Source: Sphingomonas sp. DG1-23 (GTDB lineage: Bacteria > Pseudomonadota > Alphaproteobacteria > Sphingomonadales > Sphingomonadaceae). From it: 64,000 bases of DNA. Shown piece by piece: positions 40,422 to 57,615 of the stretch. Each line of letters begins with the position of its first letter. The first letter of the stretch is position 1. The translations under genes were made by a program, and so were the position numbers. Below the pieces are notes generated by a model. The model was not told the DNA's origin, ran no database searches, and saw only the letters and a list, made by a program, of their open reading frames with translations. The stretch lies in contig NZ_JAVAMA010000015.1 of assembly GCF_030730875.1 (NCBI RefSeq), positions 57,400-121,399 on the forward strand, written 5' to 3'.

Positions 40422-42185
40422 TTAGTGAAGCGTGAGCGCGGTCCGCGGGGCCGGCGCACGCACCGGAGCGACCGGGGCGGACGTATCGGTGCGGAACTGT
40501 TCGGCCTGCGCAGTGAGGCGTTCGACCTCGCCCAGCAGGTTGCGCGCCGCCGCCGAGGTCTGCTCGACCATCGCGGCGTTCTGCTGGGTCGCGCGGTCCA
40601 TCGTCGCGACGGCGTCGTTGATCTCGCCGACCGCGGTCGCCTGGGCCTCGTTCTCGCCGGCCATCTGCGCGAGCAGGCCGTGGACGGTGTCGACCGCGCC
40701 GGCGATGCGGACGAGCGCCGCGTCGACTTCGCCGACCATCGACGCCGCGATGCCGACTTCGCTCTGGGTGACGCCGAGCTGCTCGCGGGCGCGCTTGGCC
40801 TCTTCCTCGGCGCGCATCGCCAGCGCCGAAACCAGATCGGCGACCACGGCGAAGCCGCGGCCCGCCTCGCCGGCGCGGCCGGCCTCGACCGCGGCGTTCA
40901 TCGCGAGAACCCGGGTCTGGAAGGCGATCTTGTCGAGCCCCTCGATCACGCCGTCGATGCCCTGCGCGCTCTCGGAGACGCGCTGCATCGCGCTGGTGGC
41001 GCGGCCGGCGGTGTCGCGGCCGTCCCTGACCACGGTCATTGCCTCGTCGGCGCTGCCGACGGTGCGGGCGGCGGCAGTGGCGACCGCGTGAAGACGATCG
41101 TCGAGCACGGTCACCGATCCGGCGGTCTCGCCGAGGCTGGCGGCGTTGGTTTCGGTGCGGCGGGCGAGATCTTCCGAAGCCCGGGCGATCTCGGCGGCGC
41201 CCGAGCGGATGTTGGTGGCGCTGATCGTGACGGTGCCGATCAGCTCGCGCAGGCTGGCCAACGCGTCGTTGAAGCTGCGCTTGAGGCCGGCGAACGGGCC
41301 GGTGAGATCGGCACGGATCTCCGCGGTGAGGTCGCCGAGCGCGAGGCTGTCGAGCCCTTCGCCGATGCTCTCGACGATCAGCCGGGTCTGGGCCTGCTTG
41401 GCGGCTTCGGCGGCGTCGAGCTGGCCGCGGAACGCTTCCATCGCCTTGGCCATGTCGCCGAGCTCGTCGGCGCGATCGGTGAACGGGATCGCCACCTTGA
41501 GATTGCCGGTGCCGAGCTCGCGCATCGTCGCGGCGAGCGCGAGCAACGGCCGGATCAGCAGCCGGCGGCCGGCGAGGGTGAGCATCGCAGTCGCGGCGAT
41601 CGCGGCGAGAAGCGTCAGCACCAGCACCCCGATCGCGATCCAGCCGAAGCGCTCGGCGGCGGCGCCGACTTCGCCGGCATGCTTCTCGATCGCGTCGGAC
41701 GCGTCGCTCATCGAGGTTTCGAGCACGCGGAATTGCTGGAAGAATTCGGGGAGCGTGGTTTGCGCGGCCGCGGGGTTGCCGCCGGCGAGATCGACGATCT
41801 GCTTCGCGGCGGCGGCATAGGCCTGGACCGGCGCGGCGAGCTTGCCGGTGGCGGCGGAGACCGCTTCCGAGCCGGTATAAGCGGCATCGGTGGCGATCGC
41901 CTCCTTCAGCGTGTCCAGATGCTCCTCCAGATCCTTGACGACATCGCTGCGGGCGATCCCGCTGCGCGGATCGGCGGCCTGCAGCGCGGCGAGCGCGTCG
42001 CTGCGGATCGCGTCGTGCATCATGTCCGCTTCCATATGGTTGCGGAGCAGCTTCGCGGCCGCGGCCTGGGTGTGGAGCGCATTGCTCTGCTGCCACGCCG
42101 CCCAGATGCCGGTGACGCCGCACAAGGCGACGAGCCCGAGCATGATCGCTGCGGCGGAATTGGCGGACTTGTTGAGCGAAGTCAT
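40422..42185 (-). CDS. Methyl-accepting chemotaxis protein
   Basis: 587 aa from the ATG at 42185. It has a classical layout: membrane helix (about residues 10-32), helical periplasmic ligand domain (about 33-185), second membrane helix (about 190-212), HAMP (RRLLIRPLLALAATMRELGTGNLKVAIP), then a signalling domain with the tip DKIAFQTRVLAMNAAVEAGRAGEAGRGFAVVADLVSALAMR. No C-terminal CheR-binding pentapeptide is seen. The ligand is unknown. The frame continues upstream (to 42236), but the ATG at 42185 gives a normal N-terminus. Confidence 0.92.
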   Translation of the reverse strand: MTSLNKSANSAAAIMLGLVALCGVTGIWAAWQQSNALHTQAAAAKLLRNHMEADMMHDAIRSDALAALQAADPRSGIARSDVVKDLEEHLDTLKEAIATDAAYTGSEAVSAATGKLAAPVQAYAAAAKQIVDLAGGNPAAAQTTLPEFFQQFRVLETSMSDASDAIEKHAGEVGAAAERFGWIAIGVLVLTLLAAIAATAMLTLAGRRLLIRPLLALAATMRELGTGNLKVAIPFTDRADELGDMAKAMEAFRGQLDAAEAAKQAQTRLIVESIGEGLDSLALGDLTAEIRADLTGPFAGLKRSFNDALASLRELIGTVTISATNIRSGAAEIARASEDLARRTETNAASLGETAGSVTVLDDRLHAVATAAARTVGSADEAMTVVRDGRDTAGRATSAMQRVSESAQGIDGVIEGLDKIAFQTRVLAMNAAVEAGRAGEAGRGFAVVADLVSALAMRAEEEAKRAREQLGVTQSEVGIAASMVGEVDAALVRIAGAVDTVHGLLAQMAGENEAQATAVGEINDAVATMDRATQQNAAMVEQTSAAARNLLGEVERLTAQAEQFRTDTSAPVAPVRAPAPRTALTLH

Positions 42186-42335
42186 GGGCTTGCCTCTCCC
42201 CAGAACCGCGCGTGCCGGAAGGGCCGACATCTGCACGATCGATGGATTGTGAAGCTAATTATAGCGGCGAAAATCGCATGGCCGGCGGAACGGGCTCTAT
42301 AATTGGATGGGGATCAGCATTGGAAAGGCGCAGGC

Positions 42336-43496
42336 ATGCGGGTCCCCCCGTCGAAGATTTCGGCTGTTCTATTGGCGTGCGCGTTCGGCGCATCCGCGGC
42401 CCATGCGCAGGACGGCGTCGACCTCTCCGCCGCCTATGTGATGGACGTGGTCGCAGTCGGCGCGGAAGGGCGCCCGGCGCGGGTCTATTGGCTCGACAAT
42501 CTCGATCTCACCGCCGATCTAGAGCTCCAGAAACTGATCGGCTGGACCGGCGCGACGATGCATGTCGACGTGCTGGCCAATATCGGCGGCATGCCCAACG
42601 ACCGCGCCGGCACCTTGCAGGGCGTCGACAATATCGAAGTCGCCAGCCATAGGCTGCGGCTGTTCGAGGCGTGGATCGAGCAGAAGATCGGCGAGCGCAC
42701 CACGCTGCGCGCCGGCCTCTACGATCTCAACAGCGAATTCTACAGCAACGATTCGGCCGGGCTGCTGCTCGCGCCGGCATTCGGCGTCGGCTCGGAGATC
42801 GCCGCCACCGGGCCGAACGGCCCGTCGATCTTCCCTTCGACCGCGCTCGCCGTGCGGGTCGACCATAAATTGGGCAAGGACGGCTTCGTCCGCGCATCGG
42901 TGCTCAACGCCACCGCGCGCACGCTCGGCGATCCGGGCGGCGTCAATCTGACCTTCGACGACGGCGCGCTGCTGATCGCCGAGGGCGGGGTGGCCGGCAG
43001 CGGCGGCAAGCTCGCGATCGGCGCATGGGGCTATACGCGGCGGCAGGACGACGTCTTCGCGCTCGACTCGGCCGGTGATCCGCTCCAGCGCCGCGCCCGC
43101 GGCGCCTATGTCGTCGCGGAGAGACCGTTCAACGATCCCGAGGGACCGCATCCGATCGCGGGCTTCGTTCGCGCCGGGCTGTCCGATGGTCAGACCACTG
43201 CGTTCAAGGGCGGCTGGCAGGCGGGACTGCTCGTCTCGAAGCTTTGGAAGGGCCGCGACGACAGCCAGATCTCGCTCGGCGTCAACCAGGCATGGCTTTC
43301 GGACGGCTATCGCCAAATGCTGCGCGGCGAGGGCACGCATACCACTTCCGCCGAGAGCGCGATCGAGCTGACCTATTCGGACAAGGTCGGGCCGCTGACC
43401 TTGCAGCCCGATCTCCAGCTGGTGCTCGATCCCGGCGGAGACGCGGATGCGAAGCCGGTGCTGGTCGCCGGATTGCGCGCTTCGATCGCGTTCTGA
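42336..43496 (+). CDS. OprB-type carbohydrate-selective porin
   Basis: 386 aa. Signal peptide MRVPPSKISAVLLACAFGASAAHA ends before QDG. The body is a run of amphipathic beta strands, with features of OprB: YWLDNLDLTADLELQKLIGW near the start, LYDLNSEFYSNDSAGLLLAPAFG, and a C-terminal Phe (ASIAF) as for outer-membrane barrels. It should admit sugars. It stands alone, divergent from the chemoreceptor. Confidence 0.85.
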   Translation: MRVPPSKISAVLLACAFGASAAHAQDGVDLSAAYVMDVVAVGAEGRPARVYWLDNLDLTADLELQKLIGWTGATMHVDVLANIGGMPNDRAGTLQGVDNIEVASHRLRLFEAWIEQKIGERTTLRAGLYDLNSEFYSNDSAGLLLAPAFGVGSEIAATGPNGPSIFPSTALAVRVDHKLGKDGFVRASVLNATARTLGDPGGVNLTFDDGALLIAEGGVAGSGGKLAIGAWGYTRRQDDVFALDSAGDPLQRRARGAYVVAERPFNDPEGPHPIAGFVRAGLSDGQTTAFKGGWQAGLLVSKLWKGRDDSQISLGVNQAWLSDGYRQMLRGEGTHTTSAESAIELTYSDKVGPLTLQPDLQLVLDPGGDADAKPVLVAGLRASIAF

Positions 43497-43611
43497 ACGC
43501 CGGCAGACCGCACCCCGATGCGGGGACTATGGTCAGGCGGCAGGCAGTTTACGGGAGCCGGAGCCCGTAGCTATCGTTGCGGAGCGGCGGGCGCGGGGCA
43601 ACGGCGACGAT

Positions 43612-44016
43612 CTAGCTGATCGCCGTCGCTTGCGACCAGACCACCATCCATCGTCCCTCGCGAATCTCATAGAGGTCGGTGTGCCAATATTCGCCTCGCG
43701 GTATTCTGTGCCCGCCGAAGACGACCTCGAGCTGCGCCTGGTAGCGGAGGACCGCAGCGCCCTCATACAAGCGCACTGCGATGTCGGCCGGCTGCCACGT
43801 CAGATATTTCAGCTGCCCCGATGCGATGGCGCCGATATATTCGTCGCGCGAAAGCGCTGCGCCGATGGGCGTGATCAGCTGAAAATCCGGCGCATGAAAC
43901 TCCTTCGCATCGCCCGGATGCCCCGCAACCAATGCGCGCAGTCGGGCGCGCTCGGTTTCGCGGAGGAGATCGGCGTCGCCGGTTGTCGCGGGCATTTCAT
44001 TTGCAGGCATTGGCAT
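43612..44016 (-). CDS. SnoaL-like / DUF4440 protein
   Basis: 134 aa. The NTF2-like fold is suggested by LLRETERARLRALVAGHPGDAKEFHAPDFQLITPIGAALSRDEYIGAI and the strands VRLYEGAAVLRYQAQLEV and WHTDLYEIREGRWMVVWSQAT. No signal peptide. ATG 44010 has better spacing from the GAGG upstream than ATG 44016, so the protein may be two residues shorter. Members of this family include small enzymes and binding proteins, and no specific role can be given. It is divergent from the TonB-dependent receptor. Confidence 0.75.
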   Translation of the reverse strand: MPMPANEMPATTGDADLLRETERARLRALVAGHPGDAKEFHAPDFQLITPIGAALSRDEYIGAIASGQLKYLTWQPADIAVRLYEGAAVLRYQAQLEVVFGGHRIPRGEYWHTDLYEIREGRWMVVWSQATAIS

Positions 44017-44184
44017 GTCCTCGATTGTCCGCAAAGCCGCCGCCGACCGCTTTGCACATCGCCGCGCTATAGAACGAACAGGGAACTGCGCAAGCATCCG
44101 CTTCTCGCATATCGGGAGGCGCAGGTGCGGTTGGGCCACCTGTCCGAGGATATTTCATTGGTCATACCAGCCGGCGTAGTTGGC

Positions 44185-44213
44185 TTGACCACTTAGTCAA
44201 ATTAATCTTACTA
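44185..44213 (+). promoter_or_regulatory. Promoter and operator-like palindrome of the TonB-dependent receptor
   Basis: TTGACC, 17 bases, TTACTA makes a fair sigma-70 promoter. The -35 is part of an inverted repeat TTGAC-CACTTA-GTCAA (44185-44200), where a bound repressor would block polymerase. This AT-rich stretch stands out from its GC-rich surroundings. Confidence 0.5.
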
Positions 44214-44267
44214 ATCCGACTCAGGGCCTCGACAGACTAACCGAGCGAAGGCCAAGGGAGAGATTGG

Positions 44268-46901
44268 ATGCCGACCCGTTGGTTGATGGGCTCGGTCGCG
44301 ATGATCGCGGCCGCGCAGGCGAGCGCGCAGGAGGCGTCGCCAGAACAGGAGCAGGTTGCGACGCCGGCGGACGAAGCCGGGGCATCGCCCGACATCGTCG
44401 TGGTCGGCACCCGCGCGAGCGATCGCTCGGCGCAGGACACCAAGCGCGAATCCGATCAGATCGTCGATTCGGTGGTTGCCGAGGACATCGGCGCGCTCCC
44501 CGATTTCAACGTCGCCGAAGCGCTGCAGCGCGTGCCGGGCATCGCGCTCGACCGCAACGAATTCACCGGCGAGGGATCGGGCGTGAGCGTTCGCGGCCTC
44601 AACCAGATCACCACCTCGCTGGCCGGGCGCTCGATCTTCAGCGGGGTCGGCCGATCGCTCAATCTGGGCGAGGTCCCCGCCGGTCTGGTCGGACGCGTCG
44701 ACGTCTACAAGAGCCCGCAGGCGGACCAGATCGAAGCGGGGCTGGGCGGTACCGTGGACGTGAAGCTGCGCAGCCCCGCCGATCTGAAGAAGTTCACTGC
44801 CTCGGTCACCGCGCGCGGCATCTATCGCCGGCTGAGCGACAGCTTCAATCCGAGTTTCTCGGCGATGGTCGGGAACAACTGGAATGTCGGGGACGGCAAA
44901 TTGGGCGTCCTGATCTCGGGCATCTACGATCGCCGCAACTTCCGCACCGACCGGCTGGCGGTGGACGCGTTCGCCGACCGGCGCAATCTGGTCGACCGCG
45001 ATGGCGACGGCCGCGCCACCAACAATCCCGCCGACAGCATCTATGTCCCCACCACCCTCACCACGCGCTATTCGCTGGGCGAGTTCGAGCGCTGGGCGCT
45101 GGGCGGGCGCCTCCAGTACAAGTCACCGGGCTATGAATTCTATGTCGACGGCATCTACAACAGCTACAAGGGCACGCAGGACCATTCGTTCATCGCCGCC
45201 CGCCTCAACCAGACCCTCTATGGCGCCCGTGCGGCGCTGCAATCCTACACCGTCCGGCCGGACAATCTGACCTTCGAGTCGGGCACGTTCCGCAACGTCC
45301 CGTTCCAGTCGACCACCTATATCCAGGACGAGAAGAATTCGGTCTGGCAGGCTGCCGCGGGTTTCAAGATCCATTCGGGCAAGCTTCAGGCGACCGGCGA
45401 TGTGAGCCTGTTGCGCAGCACGAAGAACGAGATGCGCCGCGACCTTACCACCGGCGGCATCGCGCCGACCTTCCTGATGGATTTGCGTCCCGACACGCCG
45501 TCTTACGATTATCAGGGCGTGGATCTGCTCGATCCGCGCGCTTATCGTCCCGACCGGATCTCGACCTACAATTATCCGAACGAAGGCGAGGAGCGCGCGG
45601 CGCGGCTCGACATCACCGCCAATCTCGATCTGCCGGTCCTGCAGGCGGTGCAGTGGGGCGTCCGCTATACCCGGCGGACCGCGGACCGGATCGGCTTCGA
45701 CGAAGGCGTGAGCCTGACCGGACGGACCCCGACCACGCCGCTGGCCGACACGCTGAACGCCACGCCGGACGATCTGTTCGCGAACCGGTTCGACCTGATC
45801 GACACGACCTGGCTGCGGCCGAACCCGGCCGTGGTGCGCGAATTCGCCGGGCTGGTCCGCGCCTATGGCCTGCCGGCGGGCTTCCCCGCGCTCGAGCCGC
45901 TGCTCGCTTACTCGTTCGACGAGAAGACCCAGGCGGCCTATGCGATGGCCAGGATCCGGCAGGAAATCGGGTCGATGCGGCTGACCGGCAATGCCGGCGT
46001 TCGCATCGTCAACACGCGGCAGAATGCCAATGGCTATCGCACCGCGGCGACCACCGGCACGTTCGAGCCGGTCGACATCGATCGCAAGTACAGCGCGGTG
46101 CTGCCGAGCATCAACCTCGCGCTGCGGATCACGCCCGATCTGGTGGTGCGCGCCGCTTATTCGGAGGTGATGTCGAAGCCGAGCTTCCTCGATCTCTCGC
46201 CCACCCGGACGCTCGATTACGAGACGTTCGAGGGCTCGGGCGGCAATCCCGAACTGATGCCGTACCAGGCGAACCAATATGATGCCGCGATCGAATATTA
46301 TTTCGGCCGCCCGGGCTTCGTCTATCTCGGCTATTTCCGGAAGGACATCGACGGCTATTACCAGCGCGTCTCGCGGCCCGAGATCATCGACGGCCAGACC
46401 TTCCAGATCGAGCAACTCGTCAATGCCGACGCCGCCAAGGTGGACGGATGGGAAGTCGGCTACCAGCAGCAATACGACTTCCTGCCGGGCGCGCTGCGCG
46501 GGCTGGGCGGGCGGTTCAGCTACACCCGGATCAACTCCAACCGCTACAATTCGACGCTGCGGCGCAACGAGCCTTTGTCCGGCCTGTCGCCGAACCTGTA
46601 CAACGCGACGCTGACCTATGAGCTGGGTGGCTTCCGCGCGCGGCTGGCCTATAATTGGCGCGAGAGCTATCCGATCAATCTCAACCCGGGCGGGGCGCTG
46701 AACCTGCCCCAGACCCGGCGTTCGTTCGGGATCTGGGACGCCAGCGCCACCTGGCAGCTCCGGAAGAACGTCGCCTTGTTCGTCGACATCTCGAACATCA
46801 CCAACCAGCGCGGCACCGAGGTCTTCACCGTGCGCGAACGGCCGCGTTCGTTCTTTCTCAGCGACCAGACCATCGGCCTCGGCATCCGCGCCAACTTCTG
46901 A
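44268..46901 (+). CDS. TonB-dependent outer-membrane receptor
   Basis: 877 aa. Signal peptide (to about residue 21, ASA-QEA), then a TonB-box-like region (DIVVVGTRASDRSAQ), plug domain (ALPDFNVAEALQRVPGIALDRN, GEGSGVSVRGLNQITTSLAGRSIFSG, VDVYKSPQADQIEAGLGGTVDVK) and a 22-strand barrel ending in an aromatic residue (GIRANF). The DFNVAEALQRVPGI pattern is common in the sugar- or plant-polymer-linked receptors that are abundant in sphingomonads. The substrate cannot be read from sequence. It ends before a strong terminator shared with rpoC. Confidence 0.95.
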   Translation: MPTRWLMGSVAMIAAAQASAQEASPEQEQVATPADEAGASPDIVVVGTRASDRSAQDTKRESDQIVDSVVAEDIGALPDFNVAEALQRVPGIALDRNEFTGEGSGVSVRGLNQITTSLAGRSIFSGVGRSLNLGEVPAGLVGRVDVYKSPQADQIEAGLGGTVDVKLRSPADLKKFTASVTARGIYRRLSDSFNPSFSAMVGNNWNVGDGKLGVLISGIYDRRNFRTDRLAVDAFADRRNLVDRDGDGRATNNPADSIYVPTTLTTRYSLGEFERWALGGRLQYKSPGYEFYVDGIYNSYKGTQDHSFIAARLNQTLYGARAALQSYTVRPDNLTFESGTFRNVPFQSTTYIQDEKNSVWQAAAGFKIHSGKLQATGDVSLLRSTKNEMRRDLTTGGIAPTFLMDLRPDTPSYDYQGVDLLDPRAYRPDRISTYNYPNEGEERAARLDITANLDLPVLQAVQWGVRYTRRTADRIGFDEGVSLTGRTPTTPLADTLNATPDDLFANRFDLIDTTWLRPNPAVVREFAGLVRAYGLPAGFPALEPLLAYSFDEKTQAAYAMARIRQEIGSMRLTGNAGVRIVNTRQNANGYRTAATTGTFEPVDIDRKYSAVLPSINLALRITPDLVVRAAYSEVMSKPSFLDLSPTRTLDYETFEGSGGNPELMPYQANQYDAAIEYYFGRPGFVYLGYFRKDIDGYYQRVSRPEIIDGQTFQIEQLVNADAAKVDGWEVGYQQQYDFLPGALRGLGGRFSYTRINSNRYNSTLRRNEPLSGLSPNLYNATLTYELGGFRARLAYNWRESYPINLNPGGALNLPQTRRSFGIWDASATWQLRKNVALFVDISNITNQRGTEVFTVRERPRSFFLSDQTIGLGIRANF

Positions 46902-46940
46902 GGTCGCGCCCGACCGTCGGCGACGAGAGAAGGTCAAAGA

Positions 46941-46976
46941 AAAAGCCGCCGTCCGGTTTCCCGGACGGCGGCTTTT
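46941..46976. terminator. Strong bidirectional terminator
   Basis: A 16-base perfect stem (AAAAGCCGCCGTCCGG and its complement) with a four-base loop, A-run on one side and T-run on the other. It should stop transcription both from the receptor gene (rightwards) and from rpoC (leftwards). Confidence 0.92.
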
Positions 46977-47104
46977 CCTGGTTCAGCGCCCGAGCGGCTG
47001 AACGAAAGCGACCTTCGGAGTGGTTTCTCGCAGCCGGGCCGAAATGCCTCCCAGGCATTTCTCAATCGCGTCTACGCGCGATTGACCCGGCCGCGAGCTA
47101 CCAC

Positions 47105-51388
<4,284 letters not shown>

Positions 51389-51417
51389 GGGTGAGTACCC
51401 TCTTCTGAATTCTTTCT

Positions 51418-51549
51418 CCTCTCCCATCGGGAGAGGAAGGGGCCCGCCCGGCGGAGCCGGGTGGGAAGGTGAGGGTGATCCAGCGGGCTCGCCCTCACCC
51501 TTCCGGCGCTTCGCGCCTCCCTCCCTCTCCCGGCGGGAGAGGGAGAAGA
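51418..51549. repeat. REP-like doublet between rpoB and rpoC
   Basis: TCCTCTCCCATCGGGAGAGGA at the left and CCCTCTCCCGGCGGGAGAGGG at the right bracket a second inverted pair (GGAAGGTGAGGGTG and CACCCTCACC-type). The whole nearly fills the gap inside the essential rpoBC operon and must be transcribed through. Confidence 0.75.
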
Positions 51550-51553
51550 AGGC

Positions 51554-55708
<4,155 letters not shown>

Positions 55709-56104
55709 GGGTGTTTTGTGCCTCGTCAGCCGTAGTTTGCCCCTGCCGGCGCGGGGGCGTAAATCGGTGCCCCTGATCCGGGGCCGGGACGTGCGAAAGG
55801 ACGCGAAAAGGCCGCACGACTCCCTTCCGGGTTTCGGCAGCTTTCGGCGTCCTATGAACCCCACAACGCCAATTCGATCGATGCACTGCGCGACGGCGCA
55901 TCATTTCCCGGTGCTGTGGTGTGACGGCGATATAGGTGCCGGGGCCGCTCGTGTCAAACCGGGGGAGGGAACCTTTTTCGCTTTGGCAAGTGCGGGATTT
56001 CGCTGGCTGAACCTTGAATTAACCCGGCTGCTCGTCGCGGATTGGCAACGGATCGGCGCACCTCGCGGGGTCCGGATCGGGGTTCCATTCATTTAACCTG
56101 CGAT
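55709..56104. other. 396-base divergent gap upstream of rpoB
   Basis: This gap contains the rpoB promoter (55929-55957) and a leader of about 210 bases with several GC-rich inverted stretches but no known riboswitch or leader motif that I can identify. The right part would hold the promoter of the divergent proline-rich protein gene, and I see no convincing boxes for it. Confidence 0.6.
55929..55957 (-). promoter_or_regulatory. Sigma-70 promoter of rpoBC
   Basis: On the minus strand, TTGACA, 17 bases, TATATC: perfect -35, good -10, optimal spacing. The predicted start near 55922 leaves a leader of about 214 bases before the rpoB ATG. Confidence 0.75.
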
Positions 56105-57445
56105 ATGATGAAGAACCACCTTGCCCGCCCCCGCACTGCGCTGTTGATCGGCGCCGCGCTCCTTGCAACCCCCGCTTTCGCGCAGGAGGCGCCGACGCAG
56201 ACCGTCACGCCGCCGCCGATCGCCGTGACTCCGGTGCCGGCACCGACGCAGGCGCAGGCGCCGCGCATCGAGATGGCGCCGTCGACGCCGATCGTCCAGC
56301 CGGCGCCGCCGCCGGGCCCACGCCCCGGCACCGAGGTCGAAGCCGCCGCGCCGCGCGCCGAACGCTCGGCGACGCGAACCACCCAGACCCGTCAGACCAG
56401 GACGGCGCCGCGCGCCGCAGCCCCGGTCCGTGAAGCCGCGCCGGCGCCTGCAGCTGCTGCCGTTGCGCCTGCTGCGCCCGTCGCCCAGTCGCCGGCCCCG
56501 GTCGAGGCGCCCGCGCCGACCGCGGCTGCCCCTGCACCTGCGCCCGAAGCAGCCGCGCCGCCCGCCACCCAATCTGCGACCACCCAGACGCAAACGCGCA
56601 GCGGATCGGGCTTCGCCTGGCCGTGGCTGCTTGGCGGCCTGCTGCTGGTTCTGGCTGGTGCCGCCGCGTTCCTGCTGATGCGTCGCCGCCGCGACGAGGA
56701 TGAGCTGATCGAGGAGCGGGTCTACGAAGAGCCGGTTGCTCCGCGCGCTTATGAAGCGCCGGTTGCGCCCCGTGCGTACGAGGCTCCGATTGTCGCTGCG
56801 CCGGCCGCCGAGCCGCGTCGCGAGCCCGAAGTCAGCCCGTTCATGGCTGCGACCGCGGCTGCGGCGGTTCCCGCGGCCGCCGATGAACTCGACGCGCATG
56901 TCGAGGCCGAACTCGCCGAGCCGGAGACCGAGGACCTTGCCGGTATCACCGACGCGCCTGCGCCGGTCGCCAATCGCCCGTGGCTGGAATTCGGACTGCG
57001 TCCGGTTCGCGCCGGCACCAGCGAGGAAGAGGCGCTGGTTGATGTCGAGCTGACCGTCGGCAATGCCGGTGACGTGCCCGCCCGCGACGTCCGCATCTCG
57101 ACCTTCATGCTCGCCGACGCCGAGGGCAGCGAGATGGAGAATCTGCTGACCGGACGCGCCGCGGACACCGCGGTTCCGCCGGTGACGATCGCGCCGGGCG
57201 ACGGCACCCGAGTCGACGCGCACCTCGCGGTGCCCAAGGGCGAGATGGGCCGCGTGTTCAACCCCGTCGTCGTTGCCGAGGCGCGCTACACGCTTCCTGA
57301 CGGTCGCGAGGGCCGAACCTCGGCGATGTTCAAGATCGGCCGCCCGAGCCCGGTGGCGGACGGTGTCGGCCCGATCGGGGCGAGCCGGCCGCACATGGTC
57401 GACAATGTCGAGGCCGAGCTGCTGGGAACTCCCGAGCACGCGTAA
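56105..57445 (+). CDS. Proline/alanine-rich secreted membrane protein
   Basis: 446 aa. Signal peptide MMKNHLARPRTALLIGAALLATPAFA, then about 140 residues very rich in Pro, Ala and Thr, one membrane helix (about 170-190, WPWLLGGLLLVLAGAAAFLLM) followed by RRRR, an acidic linker with a short tandem repeat (YEAPVAPRA), and a C-terminal beta-sandwich-like domain (WLEFGLRPVRAGTSEEEALVDVELTVGNAGDVPARDVRIS). Topology by the positive-inside rule puts the C-terminal domain in the cytoplasm. The family is unknown to me. A similar Pro/Thr-rich secreted N-terminus starts at 63699. Confidence 0.75.
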   Translation: MMKNHLARPRTALLIGAALLATPAFAQEAPTQTVTPPPIAVTPVPAPTQAQAPRIEMAPSTPIVQPAPPPGPRPGTEVEAAAPRAERSATRTTQTRQTRTAPRAAAPVREAAPAPAAAAVAPAAPVAQSPAPVEAPAPTAAAPAPAPEAAAPPATQSATTQTQTRSGSGFAWPWLLGGLLLVLAGAAAFLLMRRRRDEDELIEERVYEEPVAPRAYEAPVAPRAYEAPIVAAPAAEPRREPEVSPFMAATAAAAVPAAADELDAHVEAELAEPETEDLAGITDAPAPVANRPWLEFGLRPVRAGTSEEEALVDVELTVGNAGDVPARDVRISTFMLADAEGSEMENLLTGRAADTAVPPVTIAPGDGTRVDAHLAVPKGEMGRVFNPVVVAEARYTLPDGREGRTSAMFKIGRPSPVADGVGPIGASRPHMVDNVEAELLGTPEHA

Positions 57446-57488
57446 ATCGCGCCGGAAGCCTCCGTTCAGCGAGGCAGGAACGAGAGGA

Positions 57489-57514
57489 GGCCGGGCGCGA
57501 CGCCCGGCCTTTTC
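57489..57514 (+). terminator. Rho-independent terminator
   Basis: Stem GGCCGGGCG and CGCCCGGCC with a three-base loop, followed by TTTTC, 43 bases after the proline-rich protein stop. Confidence 0.88.
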
Positions 57515-57615
57515 TTTGCGTCCCCGCCGTCCCGCCCGGAGCGGAATTTTCCTTTCATTCGTTACTATTCCGGGTCTATCGCCTTGCGCTTCCAGACAGG
57601 GAGCCAAGGTCGTCC

